Part shown: positions 6,467 through 7,445 of the stretch, piece by piece
How the letters are laid out: each line of letters begins with the position of its first letter
Numbering within the stretch: position 1 is the first letter of the stretch
DNA from: an uncultured Rhodospirillaceae bacterium
GTDB taxonomy: Bacteria > Pseudomonadota > Alphaproteobacteria > Rhodospirillales > Casp-alpha2
Direction: 5' to 3'
Length of the DNA stretch: 7,445 bases
NCBI GenBank assembly: GCA_913048145.1
Contig: CAJWVP010000141.1
Span: forward strand, 1 to 7,445
Notes under the pieces: model-generated
The model's database searches: none
Seen by the model: only the letters and a program-made list of their open reading frames with translations
Told to the model about the DNA's origin: nothing
Translations under genes and position numbers: made by a program

Positions 6467-7357
6467 ATGGATTGGGACAAACTAAGGATATTCCATGCTG
6501 TCGCGGAGGCGGGAAGCTTTACCCACGCCGGCGACACCCTAAACTTGAGCCAATCGGCGGTGAGCCGGCAGATTGCGACCCTGGAAGAAAGCCTAAACGT
6601 GGCCCTCTTTCATCGTCACGCCCGCGGCCTGAAAATGACGGAGCAGGGGGAACTGCTCTACCGAACGGCGCATGACGTGTTCGCGCAGCTCGCCATGGCC
6701 GAAGCGCAAATGACGGAAAACCGAGAAAAGCCCCAGGGCGTATTGAAAATCAATACGACCATCGCGTTTGGTACGGTGTGGCTGACATCGCGAATCAACG
6801 CGTTCGTGGAACGGTATCCGGACATCGAAGTATCCCTAGTATTGGCGGACAATGAACTTGACTTGTCCATGCGGGAGGCCGATGCGGCCATCCGCATGAC
6901 GACGCCGACGCAACCGGATTTGATCCGCCGCCAGTTGATGACCATGCGCTACCACGTCTATGCCGCGCCCGAGTATCTGAAGCGCTACGGCATGCCGACA
7001 TCGGCGCGCGAGTTGGATGATCATCGCCTGATCGTCTATGGCGAGGATGCGCGCCCGCCGACGGAAAATTTGAACTGGCTGCTGACCGAGGGTGTGTCGA
7101 GGGACCGGAAACGTAAGCCGGTCCTGCAGGTGTCGAATATTTACGGCATTTTCCGCGCCGTGCAGAGTGGGCTGGGGATCGGCGCCCTGCCCGACTACAT
7201 GAGCCAGGAGGCCGGTAATCTGGTTGAAATCCTCCCTGAATGCCGAGGGCCTTCCATTACGGCCTATTTTGTCTATCCCGAGGAGCTCAGGGATTCCATG
7301 CGAATCGCGGTGTTGCGGGATTTTCTGCTAAATCAGTTGAAAACCAACCCATTTTAA
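6467..7357 (+). CDS. lsrB: LysR-family transcriptional regulator, LsrB/VtlR-like
   Basis: A 296-residue LysR-type regulator. The N-terminal winged helix-turn-helix occupies about 1-60, with the recognition region LSQSAVSRQIATLEE at 27-41 and FHRHARGLKMTEQGE at 48-62. A linker helix follows, then a periplasmic-binding-like effector domain from about 90 to 290. The opening MDWDKLRIFHAVAEAGSFTHAG and the FHRHARGL segment closely resemble, from memory, LsrB of Sinorhizobium and VtlR of Brucella and Agrobacterium, and the position directly after trxB matches the order there. Those proteins control cell-surface, oxidative-stress and sugar-transport functions and the AbcR small RNAs. Here there is a single cysteine, C259, so disulfide-based sensing within one subunit is not possible. 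AAGGTG at 6454-6459 lies seven bases before the ATG; the closer AGGG at 6461-6464 is too near to serve. A LysR-type dyad lies 39 bases after the stop. Confidence 0.85.
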   Translation: MDWDKLRIFHAVAEAGSFTHAGDTLNLSQSAVSRQIATLEESLNVALFHRHARGLKMTEQGELLYRTAHDVFAQLAMAEAQMTENREKPQGVLKINTTIAFGTVWLTSRINAFVERYPDIEVSLVLADNELDLSMREADAAIRMTTPTQPDLIRRQLMTMRYHVYAAPEYLKRYGMPTSARELDDHRLIVYGEDARPPTENLNWLLTEGVSRDRKRKPVLQVSNIYGIFRAVQSGLGIGALPDYMSQEAGNLVEILPECRGPSITAYFVYPEELRDSMRIAVLRDFLLNQLKTNPF

Positions 7358-7445
7358 TATTTTTAAGCTGCAGAGCGTAGAAAACAACTACTAGCTATGC
7401 AGTTTCTGCATAAGTGTACTGCAGAATCATTGCTAGCGCGGAATC
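7358..7445. other. 3' flank of the regulator gene, window edge
   Basis: Eighty-eight A+T-richer bases with no coding frame of note. The start (TATTTTTAAG) is T-rich but has no stem before it, so I do not call a terminator. Apart from the LysR-type dyad at 7396-7412 and its CTGCAG neighbours nothing else is recognisable. In Sinorhizobium the AbcR small RNA genes lie beside lsrB; the window ends before any such gene could be judged. Confidence 0.5.
7396..7412. promoter_or_regulatory. LysR-type box (T-N11-A dyad)
   Basis: TATGCAGTTTCTGCATA is a perfect inverted repeat with 7-base arms and a TTT centre. It contains T-N11-A (T7398 to A7410), the classic LysR-family operator form. CTGCAG also occurs at 7368-7373 and 7419-7424, on either side. 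Position directly after the lsrB-like gene suggests binding by that protein, to control a transcript starting beyond base 7445. Which regulator binds is inference. Confidence 0.5.

Overview
This window looks like a piece of an alphaproteobacterial chromosome of fairly high G+C. The main clue is the right end: a thioredoxin reductase gene followed directly by a LysR-type regulator whose N-terminus closely resembles the LsrB/VtlR regulators of rhizobia, Agrobacterium and Brucella. That trxB-lsrB order is known from those alphaproteobacteria. All recognisable genes lie on the + strand, and I see no insertion sequence, tRNA, rRNA or CRISPR array.

Region 1 (1-3466) is a tightly packed hydroxyproline catabolism operon. 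It opens with the 3' end of an aconitase X small-subunit gene (family known as cis-3-hydroxy-L-proline dehydratase). A DapA-superfamily gene (likely 1-pyrroline-4-hydroxy-2-carboxylate deaminase), a DadA-like FAD dehydrogenase (likely cis-4-hydroxy-D-proline dehydrogenase) and a two-cysteine proline-racemase-family enzyme (4-hydroxyproline 2-epimerase) follow. Together the last three would take trans-4-hydroxy-L-proline to cis-4-hydroxy-D-proline, then to pyrroline-4-hydroxy-2-carboxylate, then to alpha-ketoglutarate semialdehyde. The dehydrogenase that would finish the route to alpha-ketoglutarate is not in the window, and neither is the aconitase X large subunit.

Region 2 (3467-3758) is a 292-base intergenic stretch with no convincing gene. 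It holds a perfect 15-base palindrome, a possible promoter for the next gene, and a faint minus-strand reading frame that may be a relic.

Region 3 (3759-5336) encodes a 525-residue protein made of four rhodanese domains, of which only the second keeps the catalytic cysteine. Region 4 (5458-7357) is trxB plus the LsrB-like regulator, probably one transcript with its own promoter. The last 88 bases contain a near-textbook LysR-type T-N11-A dyad flanked by further CTGCAG motifs. It is a candidate operator for the regulator or for whatever lies just beyond the window; in Sinorhizobium the AbcR small RNAs are next to lsrB.

The gene families are all known. The most interesting points are the one-active-site four-domain rhodanese, the LysR-box array downstream of the lsrB-like gene, and the joining of cis-3- and trans-4-hydroxyproline enzymes in one operon. 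I do not see a clearly novel system.
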